Assembly: GCA_903862155.1 (NCBI GenBank)
Contig: CAIOXF010000294.1
Coordinates: forward strand, 1 to 28,640
Length of the DNA: 28,640 bases
From: an uncultured cyanobacterium
GTDB taxonomy: Bacteria > Cyanobacteriota > Cyanobacteriia > PCC-6307 > Cyanobiaceae
Direction of reading: 5' to 3'
The stretch's first letter is position 1. Each line of letters begins with the position of its first letter. The notes under the pieces are model-generated. The model was not told the origin of the DNA. It searched no databases and worked only from the letters and a program-made list of their open reading frames with translations. A program made the translations under genes and the position numbers. Below, in pieces: positions 7,474 to 14,477 of the stretch.

Positions 7474-9729
7474 ATGGCACGGCGGGGAATGTGGCGCGCA
7501 ATGGCTCTCACTGTTGGGCTTGCCGCTCCCCTCGGTGCTGATCAGTTGCTGGCGGCTCCCCCGCCAACACCACCGGCATCGGGTGCGACCGCTTTGCCAG
7601 TGGCCCCTGCTGGAGGCTCAATCCAGCTGAAAGTCCGCCGACAGGCCGACGCCGTGGAGCTGGTGGTGGAGGGCACCGGCGCTGGCCCTCAGCTGCAGCA
7701 GAGCACCAGCGCCAACGGCTGGCTTGGCCAACTGGTAATCAGCAGCCCCGGTGCCCTGCGGGTGGGACCTCAGCGCCTCACCATTCCCGAACTCGGTTTC
7801 CAGAGTGTGAGCCTGGAAGGGTCGGGCAGCACCTATCGGCTGGCGGTCACCCCGATGCAGGGGGTTCCCCTCGGGCGCCCAGTGGTGAGTGCGGATGGAC
7901 GCAATCTGATCATTAGCTTCCCTGCATCACCGCAGGTGAGCAGTACAACGGCTCGGTTCGATCTCAATCAGCCTGGTCGGATTCCTGGCCAGGCAGTTGC
8001 TCCGCCGCTGCAACCCCGTGCAGTGGCTCCGCCGCTCGGAGATATGGCGGTGGGAACGATGGTGTTGCGGAATCGCAGCTATCTGAATGTGAGTGGGCCG
8101 CCGGTATCGATGACGATCCGGAATGCGCCGGCCCGTGATGTGTTGATGACCCTGGCCCAAATGGGGGGCTATGGGTTCGTGTTTGTGGATGATGGCCCCT
8201 TCGCGTCAGTTGGTGCTGCATCTGGCGCTGCCGCACCAGCAGCTTCATCGTCTTCTGGGCGACCGGTTTCCATCGCGTTTCAGGGTGAGCCCTACGCACG
8301 TGCCTTCAATGCCGTGCTGTTGGCGGCTGGCTGGCAGGGGCGCTTGGAAGGGCGCATGATCATGGCTGGTCCTTCTGTGCTGGGGAAATCCTTTGGAGCC
8401 CAGGTCTCGAAGGTTTACAGGTTGAATCAGGCTTCTGCAGCTTCTGCCGCCGACTATCTGGCCAGTCTTGGCGCTTCGATCACGAAGGTGAATGTGATCA
8501 CCAACTCGGTGACACAGGGGACGCCCCAGGCTAGTCAGGTGGCTGGTGGTACAACAACGCAACAGACCACATCTCAGAACATCACCACAACTGAGACCTA
8601 TGGTGCTGCGACTGGGCCTCTGAAGGGGCTTGCCGGCACTACGGATTCCAGGCTTCAAACCATCACTCTTGTGGGTGATTCGCAACTGGTCGCTGTGGCC
8701 GAGAATTATCTTCGGCAAATTGATCTCCGCCAGCGACAGGTTGCGCTCACGATCAGGATATTGGATGTGACGCTTGACAATGACTCCGATATTGCTAATA
8801 GCTTTGCATTCCGTTATGGCAACAATTTTATTGTTAATGATGAGGGGCGCTTGGTTGGCATCTTTAATAGTCAGGCTCCGCCCGGAACGGTCGCCGATAG
8901 TCAGCTGCCGCCGGCCAACCCTCAGAGGCCGCCGTTTACCACGCTAGACGCCATCGCGCTCGGATCTGCTCCAGCCAGAAATCCTGGATTGGCTTATTCC
9001 CCAAATAACTTTTACGACTACGTGAGGGCGACAATTCAGTCTCGCAATACAAAAGTCCTCGCTAGTCCAACCATTATTCTTTCAGAAAATCAAGATGAGA
9101 TAGTTGGTGGCAAGGAAGTTGCGGCGCAGCTGGCTGCGACTAGCAATGGCGAGAGTAGCGGTGCGGCAGTTGGCTTTGGCGCGGCTTCAATTGGCAGGCC
9201 CCGTGCAAATGAGTCTTTTATTACTGTGGGAGAGCAGGTCATTACGTCGTTCGATGTCACTACTGGGACACAGGGTAATACCGGTATTGCATGCGAGCCA
9301 GAGTTTGGAATTGCGGGATTGACCTTTGGAGCCAGGGTGTCAAGGATAGACGACAACGGCTTTATTACTTTCAGTCTGTCTCCTCAGATAACGGCAAAAA
9401 CGCGAGAGCAAAATATTCCAGGATGTGGCCCCATAGATATTTTAGCTGTAAGGCGTTTGGATACCGGTAGTGCTCGTGTTCGTGATGGCCAAACTCTCAT
9501 TCTGACTGGTGTTATCTCGGATTCTGACATTCAGGCTGTGACTAAGTGGCCTGTGTTGGGCGATATTCCTCTCATCGGCCAGTTCTTTCGTGGGAGTTCG
9601 GGGACGCGTCAAAAAAGGGAGCTCGTCATCATGGTCACGCCCAGGGTGCTCAGTGATGATCAAGGTGGTGGCTACGGTTACGGATATGCGCCCTCTACTA
9701 GGGAGGCAAAGCGGGTGCTTGGGGGCTGA
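7474..9729 (+). CDS. pilQ: Type IV pilus secretin PilQ
   Basis: PilQ forms the outer-membrane channel through which the pilus fibre leaves the cell; in naturally competent cyanobacteria it is also used for DNA uptake. The 751-residue product has a signal peptide (about 1-28), an AMIN-type cell-wall-binding domain (about 50-150), an STN-like domain (VSMTIRNAPARDVLMTLAQ, from about 211), a secretin N domain (from KVYRLNQASAASAADYLASL, about 313) interrupted by a Thr/Gln/Ser-rich insert (about 345-376), and the C-terminal secretin domain (about 418-735) with the signature WPVLGDIPLIGQFFR and ELVIMVTPRVL. Two cysteines (IACEPEF, IPGCGPI) could form a disulphide. Base composition drops sharply in the secretin half. 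It lies 53 bases after pilO and ends 4 bases before a convergent gene. Confidence 0.96.
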   Translation: MARRGMWRAMALTVGLAAPLGADQLLAAPPPTPPASGATALPVAPAGGSIQLKVRRQADAVELVVEGTGAGPQLQQSTSANGWLGQLVISSPGALRVGPQRLTIPELGFQSVSLEGSGSTYRLAVTPMQGVPLGRPVVSADGRNLIISFPASPQVSSTTARFDLNQPGRIPGQAVAPPLQPRAVAPPLGDMAVGTMVLRNRSYLNVSGPPVSMTIRNAPARDVLMTLAQMGGYGFVFVDDGPFASVGAASGAAAPAASSSSGRPVSIAFQGEPYARAFNAVLLAAGWQGRLEGRMIMAGPSVLGKSFGAQVSKVYRLNQASAASAADYLASLGASITKVNVITNSVTQGTPQASQVAGGTTTQQTTSQNITTTETYGAATGPLKGLAGTTDSRLQTITLVGDSQLVAVAENYLRQIDLRQRQVALTIRILDVTLDNDSDIANSFAFRYGNNFIVNDEGRLVGIFNSQAPPGTVADSQLPPANPQRPPFTTLDAIALGSAPARNPGLAYSPNNFYDYVRATIQSRNTKVLASPTIILSENQDEIVGGKEVAAQLAATSNGESSGAAVGFGAASIGRPRANESFITVGEQVITSFDVTTGTQGNTGIACEPEFGIAGLTFGARVSRIDDNGFITFSLSPQITAKTREQNIPGCGPIDILAVRRLDTGSARVRDGQTLILTGVISDSDIQAVTKWPVLGDIPLIGQFFRGSSGTRQKRELVIMVTPRVLSDDQGGGYGYGYAPSTREAKRVLGG

Positions 9730-9733
9730 AGAC

Positions 9734-10528
9734 TTAAATTCCTATTGGTGCGAAGGCTTTTGCTGCAAGTGGTGCCAAGAATTTAAATGCGGCTAGCGTC
9801 CCACTAAGAAATTGGCTCCCCATCCCATTGCCTCTTCTGGGTTGATTGGCCGGGTTGATCAGTTGATTGGCGGCATTGACCAGTTTGTCGGCCTCTGTTG
9901 TCTCGCCTCGGGCGTGATAAAGGTTGGCGGCGTAGTTGAAATCAGCGGCGGCCAGTTGGGCGTTCCCCTGTTCGCTGCGGCTGATACCTCGGGCTACCCA
10001 GCTGATAGCAGCTTCGGGATTGCGGCGGATGGCGTCGCTGAACCAGCGTTCAGCTTCGGGGTAGCGGCCGGTTTGGGCGGCTTCTACGCCGGCGTTGTGG
10101 AGGTCGGTGTAACTGAGTTGGCTGGCGGGTAGACCTTTGGCCTGTTGCCAGTGGGTGCGGCTGAGGGCGCCGGGATCCATGAGGGCACCGCTTAGGTCTG
10201 CCTGGCGCAGATCTGTGCCTTCGAGGCGGGCGCCGCGTAGATCGGCACCCCGCAGGGATGCGCCCAGCAGGCTGGTGAAACTCAGATCGGCGCCGTTGAG
10301 GCGGGCTCCGTCGAGGCGGGCCTGGCTGAGATTGGCGCGTTGGAGCTTGCTGCCCTGCAGATTTGCGTCGCGTAGGTCTGCATGCACCAGGTCTGCATCG
10401 GCCAGGTTGCAGCGCGTACAGCTGCGCTTCTCCAGCAGCCGGATCAGGGCTTCATCACTGGCGCGCACGGCCGGTGCGCCCACAAGGAGTCCTGCGACCA
10501 GGAGCGTGATCCAGCGGGAGCGCGTCAT
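9734..10528 (-). CDS. Exported pentapeptide-repeat and TPR protein
   Basis: Function unknown. A signal peptide is clear (MTRSRWITLLVAGLLVGAPA with a likely cut after VRA, residue 23), so the protein is probably periplasmic or thylakoid-lumenal. A Cys-x2-Cys pair (SCTRCN) precedes about 16 tandem pentapeptide repeats of the A(D/N)LXX type (about residues 40-118), which fold as a right-handed beta-helix. One or two TPR-like units follow (about 142-225: AGVEAAQTGRYPEAERWFSDA, then RGISRSEQGNAQLAAADFNYA). The C-terminus is hydrophobic (LAAFKFLAPLAAKAFAPIGI). Its ATG overlaps the stop of a DUF4129-like gene remnant (ATGA), implying it was once the last gene of a larger operon. The 3' part is AT-rich, like the neighbouring end of pilQ. 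Confidence 0.85.
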   Translation of the reverse strand: MTRSRWITLLVAGLLVGAPAVRASDEALIRLLEKRSCTRCNLADADLVHADLRDANLQGSKLQRANLSQARLDGARLNGADLSFTSLLGASLRGADLRGARLEGTDLRQADLSGALMDPGALSRTHWQQAKGLPASQLSYTDLHNAGVEAAQTGRYPEAERWFSDAIRRNPEAAISWVARGISRSEQGNAQLAAADFNYAANLYHARGETTEADKLVNAANQLINPANQPRRGNGMGSQFLSGTLAAFKFLAPLAAKAFAPIGI

Positions 10529-10764
10529 GGAGCGGAGCCGGGTCCACGGCTTATAGCGTCGATCCGCAAGCGCTTCACCTCCTGCAGGGCCAGCTGCCAG
10601 CGCTGGCGCGCCTCACGCTGTGCTGCCGCAGGCACGGCTGGGGCGTAGCGGCGTTCGGCATGGCTGGCGACTAACGCTTCCACGGGGCGGGCCAGGGGCG
10701 GATGGGCCAGGCCCGCCCCAACGGCAGCGTCATCAGGGCGTGAGGGCCAGGGCCAGCAGGCAGC
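10525..10764 (-). pseudogene. Remnant resembling the C-terminus of a DUF4129/transglutaminase-type protein
   Basis: A minus-strand frame is open from the stop at 10765-10767 to a TGA at 10525-10527, 79 codons with no convincing start. The peptide contains ARPVEALVASHAERRYAP, then an Ala/Gln/Arg linker and RQRWQLALQEVKRLR. This resembles the end of DUF4129 domains, which close with a tyrosine-containing helix and a basic helix. In bacteria such domains end transglutaminase-like membrane proteins encoded with MoxR ATPases and DUF58 proteins. The stop overlaps the ATG of the pentapeptide gene, the spacing of an intact operon. It is directly joined, in another frame, to a MoxR-like N-terminal fragment. 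Family assignment is by eye and tentative. Confidence 0.45.
10550..10555 (-). promoter_or_regulatory. Candidate -10 element for the pentapeptide-repeat gene
   Basis: On the minus strand a TATAAG hexamer (a match to the cyanobacterial TANNNT -10 pattern) lies 21 bases before the ATG at 10528. I see no good -35 at standard spacing. If the upstream operon was deleted, this could now drive the gene on its own. Tentative. Confidence 0.25.
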
Positions 10765-10852
10765 TCAGCGCCAGCCGCACGGTGTGCTCCTTGCCCAGCA
10801 GCACCCGGCCCACCGCCTGCACCACTGCGTTCAGCTCGGGGTGGAGGGCCAC
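10733..10852 (-). pseudogene. Remnant of the N-terminus of a MoxR-type AAA+ ATPase
   Basis: The minus-strand frame ending in tandem TGA codons near 10733 encodes VALHPELNAVVQAVGRVLLG followed by KEHTVRLALSCLLA. This is the conserved segment that in MoxR ATPases lies just before the Walker A strand (…GKE..VRLAL.ALLA, then GGH.LLE..PG.GKT). Here the expected Walker A part is absent: the frame reads LALTP and stops. Only about 39 residues of a roughly 300-residue protein remain. A GTG at 10852 may be the original start, although the frame is open to 10993. The fragment overlaps a DUF4129-like fragment, so the two pieces look like the edges of a deletion. It cannot make a working ATPase. Confidence 0.55.
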
Positions 10853-10924
10853 GGGGATGCGGCGGGGCGCGTGGCCTGATTGTGGCGGCGCCAGCCGGGC
10901 TTGCGACCGAATTAGCGTGCCTTG

Positions 10925-12046
10925 ATGGCCAGCGCAGACGTGAGCGGGCGCCATGGCGGCAACCTGGCCGCGGCGGCCAGGGAGCTGGGGCAAGACCCGG
11001 GAGCGCTACTGGATGCGAGCGCTTCCTTGGTGCCCTTCGGGCCGGGCCTGCGTCTTCGGGCGCAGCTGGCCGCGGCGGCCTTCGGTTGGCCGCTGCGTGC
11101 CTATCCGGATCGGGAGCTGGCCAGCCTGCGGCAGCTGATTGCCGCCCATCACGGCCTCGATCCGGCCTGGGTGCTCCCCGGCAACGGTGCCGCCGAGCTG
11201 TTCACCTGGGCGGCCCGCGATGCGGCCGCCGCTGGCGTGAGCCTGCTGCCTAGCCCTGGCTTCGCCGACTACACCCGCGCCCTGGATTGTTGGGGTGGTG
11301 CGTGGCAATCGATGCCCCTGCCGCTGCAGTGGGGCAATGCCTTCCCCCAGCCGTTCCCGGAGCCTGGCGGTGGGGCAGTGCTGTGGCTCACCAACCCCCA
11401 CAACCCAACCGGGCAGCTTTGGAGTTTTGCCTCGCTGGCGCCGCTGCTGGAGCGCTTCGCGCTGGTGATCTGCGATGAGGCCTTTCTGCCGCTCACGCCT
11501 CCAGGCGTGGGGGAGCCCCAGTCGTTGATCCCGCTGCTGGGGCGCTACCCCAACCTGGTGGTGATCCGCAGCCTCACCAAGCTCCATGCCATCGCAGGGC
11601 TGAGGCTCGGTTACGCCCTGGCCCATCCCGATCGCCTGCGGCGCTGGGTGGCTTGGCGTGATCCCTGGCCGGTGAACGGTCTGGCGTTGGCCGTGGGGGA
11701 CGCGCTGTTTCGAGATCCCCGGCGGATGGCGAACTGGCAGCAGCGGGTGGCCCGTTGGGTGGCCCAGGACGGTGCCTGGTTGCATCGAGCACTTGGGGAG
11801 ATTCCCTGCTTGGAGCCTCTGCCTTCAGCCACCAACTTCATGTTGGTGCGTGGCGCCCAATCGCTGGCGCCGGTGCGGGAAGCCCTGCAGCAGCGGCATG
11901 GAATCCTGCTGCGTGACTGCCGCTCGTTTGAGGGGCTGGATGAGCGCTGGCTGCGGATCGGGCTTCAAGGCCGCCATGCCAATCAGCGCATCGTTGAGGC
12001 GTTGCGGGCGGCGTGTGAGACGGAGGGTGGAACTTCCATGGCATGA
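10925..12046 (+). CDS. cobD: CobD-like L-threonine-O-3-phosphate decarboxylase / class I aminotransferase
   Basis: A PLP-dependent fold-type I protein of 373 residues. The N-terminus (SGRHGGNLAAAARELG, then LLDASASLVPFGP) matches the CobD/CobC branch, which decarboxylates threonine phosphate to aminopropanol phosphate for the lower-loop linker of cobalamin, rather than histidinol-phosphate aminotransferase HisC. Other landmarks: LPGNGAAELF, WLTNPHNPTGQLW, VICDEAFLPLTPPG, and the PLP lysine K219 in SLTKLHAIAGLRLGYALA. The start chosen is the ATG at 10925; a TTG sits directly before it. The 3' end overlaps the next small gene by ATGA. Picocyanobacteria make a B12-type corrinoid, which fits. The alternative is a general histidinol-phosphate-type aminotransferase. 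Confidence 0.82.
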   Translation: MASADVSGRHGGNLAAAARELGQDPGALLDASASLVPFGPGLRLRAQLAAAAFGWPLRAYPDRELASLRQLIAAHHGLDPAWVLPGNGAAELFTWAARDAAAAGVSLLPSPGFADYTRALDCWGGAWQSMPLPLQWGNAFPQPFPEPGGGAVLWLTNPHNPTGQLWSFASLAPLLERFALVICDEAFLPLTPPGVGEPQSLIPLLGRYPNLVVIRSLTKLHAIAGLRLGYALAHPDRLRRWVAWRDPWPVNGLALAVGDALFRDPRRMANWQQRVARWVAQDGAWLHRALGEIPCLEPLPSATNFMLVRGAQSLAPVREALQQRHGILLRDCRSFEGLDERWLRIGLQGRHANQRIVEALRAACETEGGTSMA

Positions 12047-12324
12047 AGACCACGGCCTATTTCCGGGAGGTTGTTTGCGAGAAGCACCCCGGCATCGCCC
12101 AGGAATGGATCCTGCAGGTGACGGCCGAGCCGTTGGAGCGGCGTCAGCAGGCTGATGGTCGTTTTGTGTTCTGGGGTGTGGTTCCTGAGGCAGGGGGCCG
12201 CGTGTTGAGGGTGGTTACGCTCGAAGACAGCCAGACCGTTCACAACGCGTTCTTCGATCGTGGTTTTCGGCGGAGCCTGCTCCGTGGAGGCCAACCTGCT
12301 CTTCCTGATGTGCCTGGGCCATGA
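12043..12324 (+). CDS. Small protein, putative toxin-like partner of a DUF2283 protein
   Basis: Family not named with certainty. The 93-residue soluble protein is basic-aromatic, with EWILQVTAEPLERRQQADGR followed by FVFWGVVPEAGGRVLRVVTL and a conserved-looking AFFDRGFRR end. The pattern (helix, then a strand with DGR, then LRVV) recalls the small compact toxin-like proteins (DUF4258 and relatives) commonly encoded before DUF2283 genes. Its ATG overlaps the cobD-like stop and its TGA overlaps the ATG of the DUF2283 gene, so all three are translationally coupled. No catalytic residues can be assigned. It may instead be a regulatory or housekeeping protein of unknown role. Confidence 0.6.
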   Translation: MKTTAYFREVVCEKHPGIAQEWILQVTAEPLERRQQADGRFVFWGVVPEAGGRVLRVVTLEDSQTVHNAFFDRGFRRSLLRGGQPALPDVPGP

Positions 12325-12536
12325 AGATTCGATATTTTCCAGATACCGACACCCTCTACATCGCACTCGCTGATCGGGTGAGCAGCACATCCCAGGCGAT
12401 CACCGACAACCTGATTGTTGATTTCGACGATCAAGGGCGGCCGGTCGGCTTCACCCTGGAGCACTACTCCTCGATCAGCGACACCAGCACCATTGAAACG
12501 CTGCTGCCCATCGCTCCATCCCTTCAGCCGGCTTGA
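12321..12536 (+). CDS. DUF2283 family small protein (possible antitoxin)
   Basis: A 71-residue protein starting MKIRYFPDTDTLYIALADR, the hallmark of DUF2283 (a strand, then a D-TLYI-L segment), followed by NLIVDFDDQGRPVGFTLEHY, which is also typical. DUF2283 proteins are often encoded beside a small toxin-like gene and have been proposed as antitoxins, although direct proof is limited. The gene starts inside the stop of the preceding 93-residue gene (ATGA), giving tight coupling. It ends 19 bases before the end of the convergent murG gene, with no terminator between them. Confidence 0.8.
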   Translation: MKIRYFPDTDTLYIALADRVSSTSQAITDNLIVDFDDQGRPVGFTLEHYSSISDTSTIETLLPIAPSLQPA

Positions 12537-12555
12537 AGGATTCCTGGCTCGGTTG

Positions 12556-13638
12556 TTACGGGTTGACCAACCCCGTGATCAGCTGCGCCACCTGCTGATC
12601 GGCGTCGCGTACGGCAAGGTGCTGCATGCCCACGCCCATGGGAGTGAGCGGATCGGCGGTAGGGGCGCTCGCGCGCAGGCGGGCGCCGAGCAGGCGCCAG
12701 AGGGTGCGCTCCAGCACGGGGCTCTCAGGCGTGTGTTGGTGCACGATCACGGCCGCAGCCAAGCTGGCGGCGGCGCTGGCATTGGCGTCTTGGTGATGGT
12801 CGGCAGCGGCGGGGTAGGGCACGAGCACCGCCGGCGTACCGCACACGGCCAGCTCGCTCAGGGCGCCGGCACCCGAGCGGCTCACGGCCAGATCGGCCTG
12901 CTGGAGCAGGCCAGCCATGGCGTCGCAGAAGGGGCGCTCCACCACCCCGGGCAGGCCGCTGGAGCTGGCGGCCTCGGGATCGTTGCTGCCGGTGAGATGT
13001 ACCACGCGCACGCCGGCTTCGCTGAGCCTCGGCAGCATGGGGCGCACCATGCGGTTGAGCCCCACAGCGCCCTGGCTGCCGCCCATCACCACCAGCAGGG
13101 GCCCGGAACCCTGGGGCACCCAGTCGGGAAGGGGGGCGGGCTGCAGAAACTCCGCGCGTACCGGGGTGCCCGTTACCACCGGGCGGCACTGGGGGAGGCG
13201 TTCCGCCGCGGCGGGAAGGCCCACGGCCACGCGGCTGCAGAGCCGCCCCAGCAGGCGCGTCACGCGCCCCGGAATCGCATTGCTCTCGTGCAGCACCACA
13301 GGCACGCCGCACCAGCGCGCCGCCAGGATCGCCGGTGCGGCGATGTAGCCGCCGGTGCTGAACACCGCGCTCACGCCTTCGCGGCGGATCAGCTTGCGCA
13401 CGCTGCGGGTGGCGCCGATCAGCCGCAGCAGATTGATCAGCTTGCGTAGCCCTCGGCCCTGCAGCCCGCCGGCTTTCACCGTGTGCAGAGGGAAGCGGCT
13501 CGGCACCAACTGGCGCTCCAGCCGGTCGGGCACGCCAAGCCAGTGCACGTCCCAGTCGCTCGGCAGGGCCTCGGCCACGGCCAGGGCCGGAAACAGGTGG
13601 CCGCCGGTGCCACTGGCGGCAATCAGAAGCCGGGGCAT
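12556..13638 (-). CDS. murG: UDP-N-acetylglucosamine--lipid I N-acetylglucosaminyltransferase MurG
   Basis: MurG adds GlcNAc to lipid I to make lipid II, the last cytoplasmic step of peptidoglycan precursor synthesis, at the inner face of the membrane. The 360-residue product has the family length and motifs: the N-terminal glycine loop ASGTGGHLFPALAVAE, the HESNAIPGRVTRLL segment, the second glycine loop VVMGGSQGAVGLN, and the UDP-GlcNAc site RSGAGALSELAVCGTPAVLV followed by PYP. The ATG at 13638 gives the expected N-terminus (MPRLLIAASG). It is alone on this strand and divergent from a secreted-protein gene, with a 77-base region between them. Confidence 0.97.
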   Translation of the reverse strand: MPRLLIAASGTGGHLFPALAVAEALPSDWDVHWLGVPDRLERQLVPSRFPLHTVKAGGLQGRGLRKLINLLRLIGATRSVRKLIRREGVSAVFSTGGYIAAPAILAARWCGVPVVLHESNAIPGRVTRLLGRLCSRVAVGLPAAAERLPQCRPVVTGTPVRAEFLQPAPLPDWVPQGSGPLLVVMGGSQGAVGLNRMVRPMLPRLSEAGVRVVHLTGSNDPEAASSSGLPGVVERPFCDAMAGLLQQADLAVSRSGAGALSELAVCGTPAVLVPYPAAADHHQDANASAAASLAAAVIVHQHTPESPVLERTLWRLLGARLRASAPTADPLTPMGVGMQHLAVRDADQQVAQLITGLVNP

Positions 13639-13715
13639 GGAGGCCTGGCCTGGGTTTCAGGGCGCGCCTAACTTAAGGGCCCCGATCGGGCCTCCCCCTG
13701 GTTCTGGCTGGCTCG

Positions 13716-14477
13716 ATGCCCGGCGCAATGCCCCGACTGCGTTCCCTGCTTGCTGCCCTGGCGCTAGGCGCCGCCGTAGTGCTCCCTGCTGCGCCACGGC
13801 CGCTGCAGGCGGCCCCGGCCAGCGCCACCCAGCTGCAGGCCCTGGAGGCGGCCCTGAACAGCGGCAACGACATCACGCCGCTGCTCGAGACGGGCCCGGG
13901 CTTGGATCCCACGCTGATGGAGCTGCGCCGCCGCACCCTGGTGCGCCAGTTCCCCGACGCCCAATGGCAGCTGCGCCCCGGTACACCCCTTCGGGATGGC
14001 AGCCCCACCGTGTTGGTGAGCGTGAGCGGCACCCGCACGGATGGCGCCACCCAGTACCGCCTGGAGGCCAATCAGGTGATCACCCTGGAGAGCAGCGGCG
14101 GCCGGATCAATGGCCAGACCGTGATCAAAGACCAGTCGATCCTGCGCAGCGGCGAAGCCCTGCCGGTGAAGGTCCAGATCCCCGATGCGGTACTCACTGG
14201 CCAGCGCTACGACGTGGACGTGCTGTTTGAAGAACCGCTCGATGGTGCGGTGGCGGCCGGTGGCATCGTGGCCCTCACGCCCCAGCAGTTGGCGGCTTTG
14301 GAAAGCCCCGATATTCAACTCGGTGCCCTGGGAGGCGGCGGCCTGTTCAAGACCGTGCAGGCTCCCCTCAACCCTGGCTCCCAAACCTGGGCCGTGCTGC
14401 TGGTGCATCCCGACGGGATCGTGAGCACCACCAAGCGCGTGCGCGTGGTGGCCGACAAGAGTCAGCTCAATCCCTGA
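13716..14477 (+). CDS. Secreted protein of unknown function
   Basis: I do not recognise the family. The N-terminus is a signal peptide (MPRLRSLLAALALGAAVVLP, likely cut after the LQAAPA region). The mature part of about 220 residues is rich in beta-strand-like segments: RTDGATQYRLEANQVITLES, then PVKVQIPDAVLTGQRYDVDVLFEEPLDG, and a C-terminal WAVLLVHPDGIVSTTKRVRVV, resembling an immunoglobulin-like or all-beta fold. It contains no cysteines. ATG at 13716 is used; ATG at 13728 is an equally possible start and leaves the signal peptide intact. Its 3' end overlaps the convergent dehydrogenase gene by 11 bases. Confidence 0.75.
   Translation: MPGAMPRLRSLLAALALGAAVVLPAAPRPLQAAPASATQLQALEAALNSGNDITPLLETGPGLDPTLMELRRRTLVRQFPDAQWQLRPGTPLRDGSPTVLVSVSGTRTDGATQYRLEANQVITLESSGGRINGQTVIKDQSILRSGEALPVKVQIPDAVLTGQRYDVDVLFEEPLDGAVAAGGIVALTPQQLAALESPDIQLGALGGGGLFKTVQAPLNPGSQTWAVLLVHPDGIVSTTKRVRVVADKSQLNP

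Noticed and set aside
12415..13449. A 344-codon plus-strand frame opposite murG
   Set aside because: His/Ala/Gly-rich sequence typical of the complement of a GC-rich gene; murG on the other strand has all family motifs.
13681..13690. Perfect palindrome CCCGATCGGG between murG and the divergent secreted-protein gene
   Set aside because: Short, GC-rich and expected by chance in such sequence; could be an operator but nothing else supports it.
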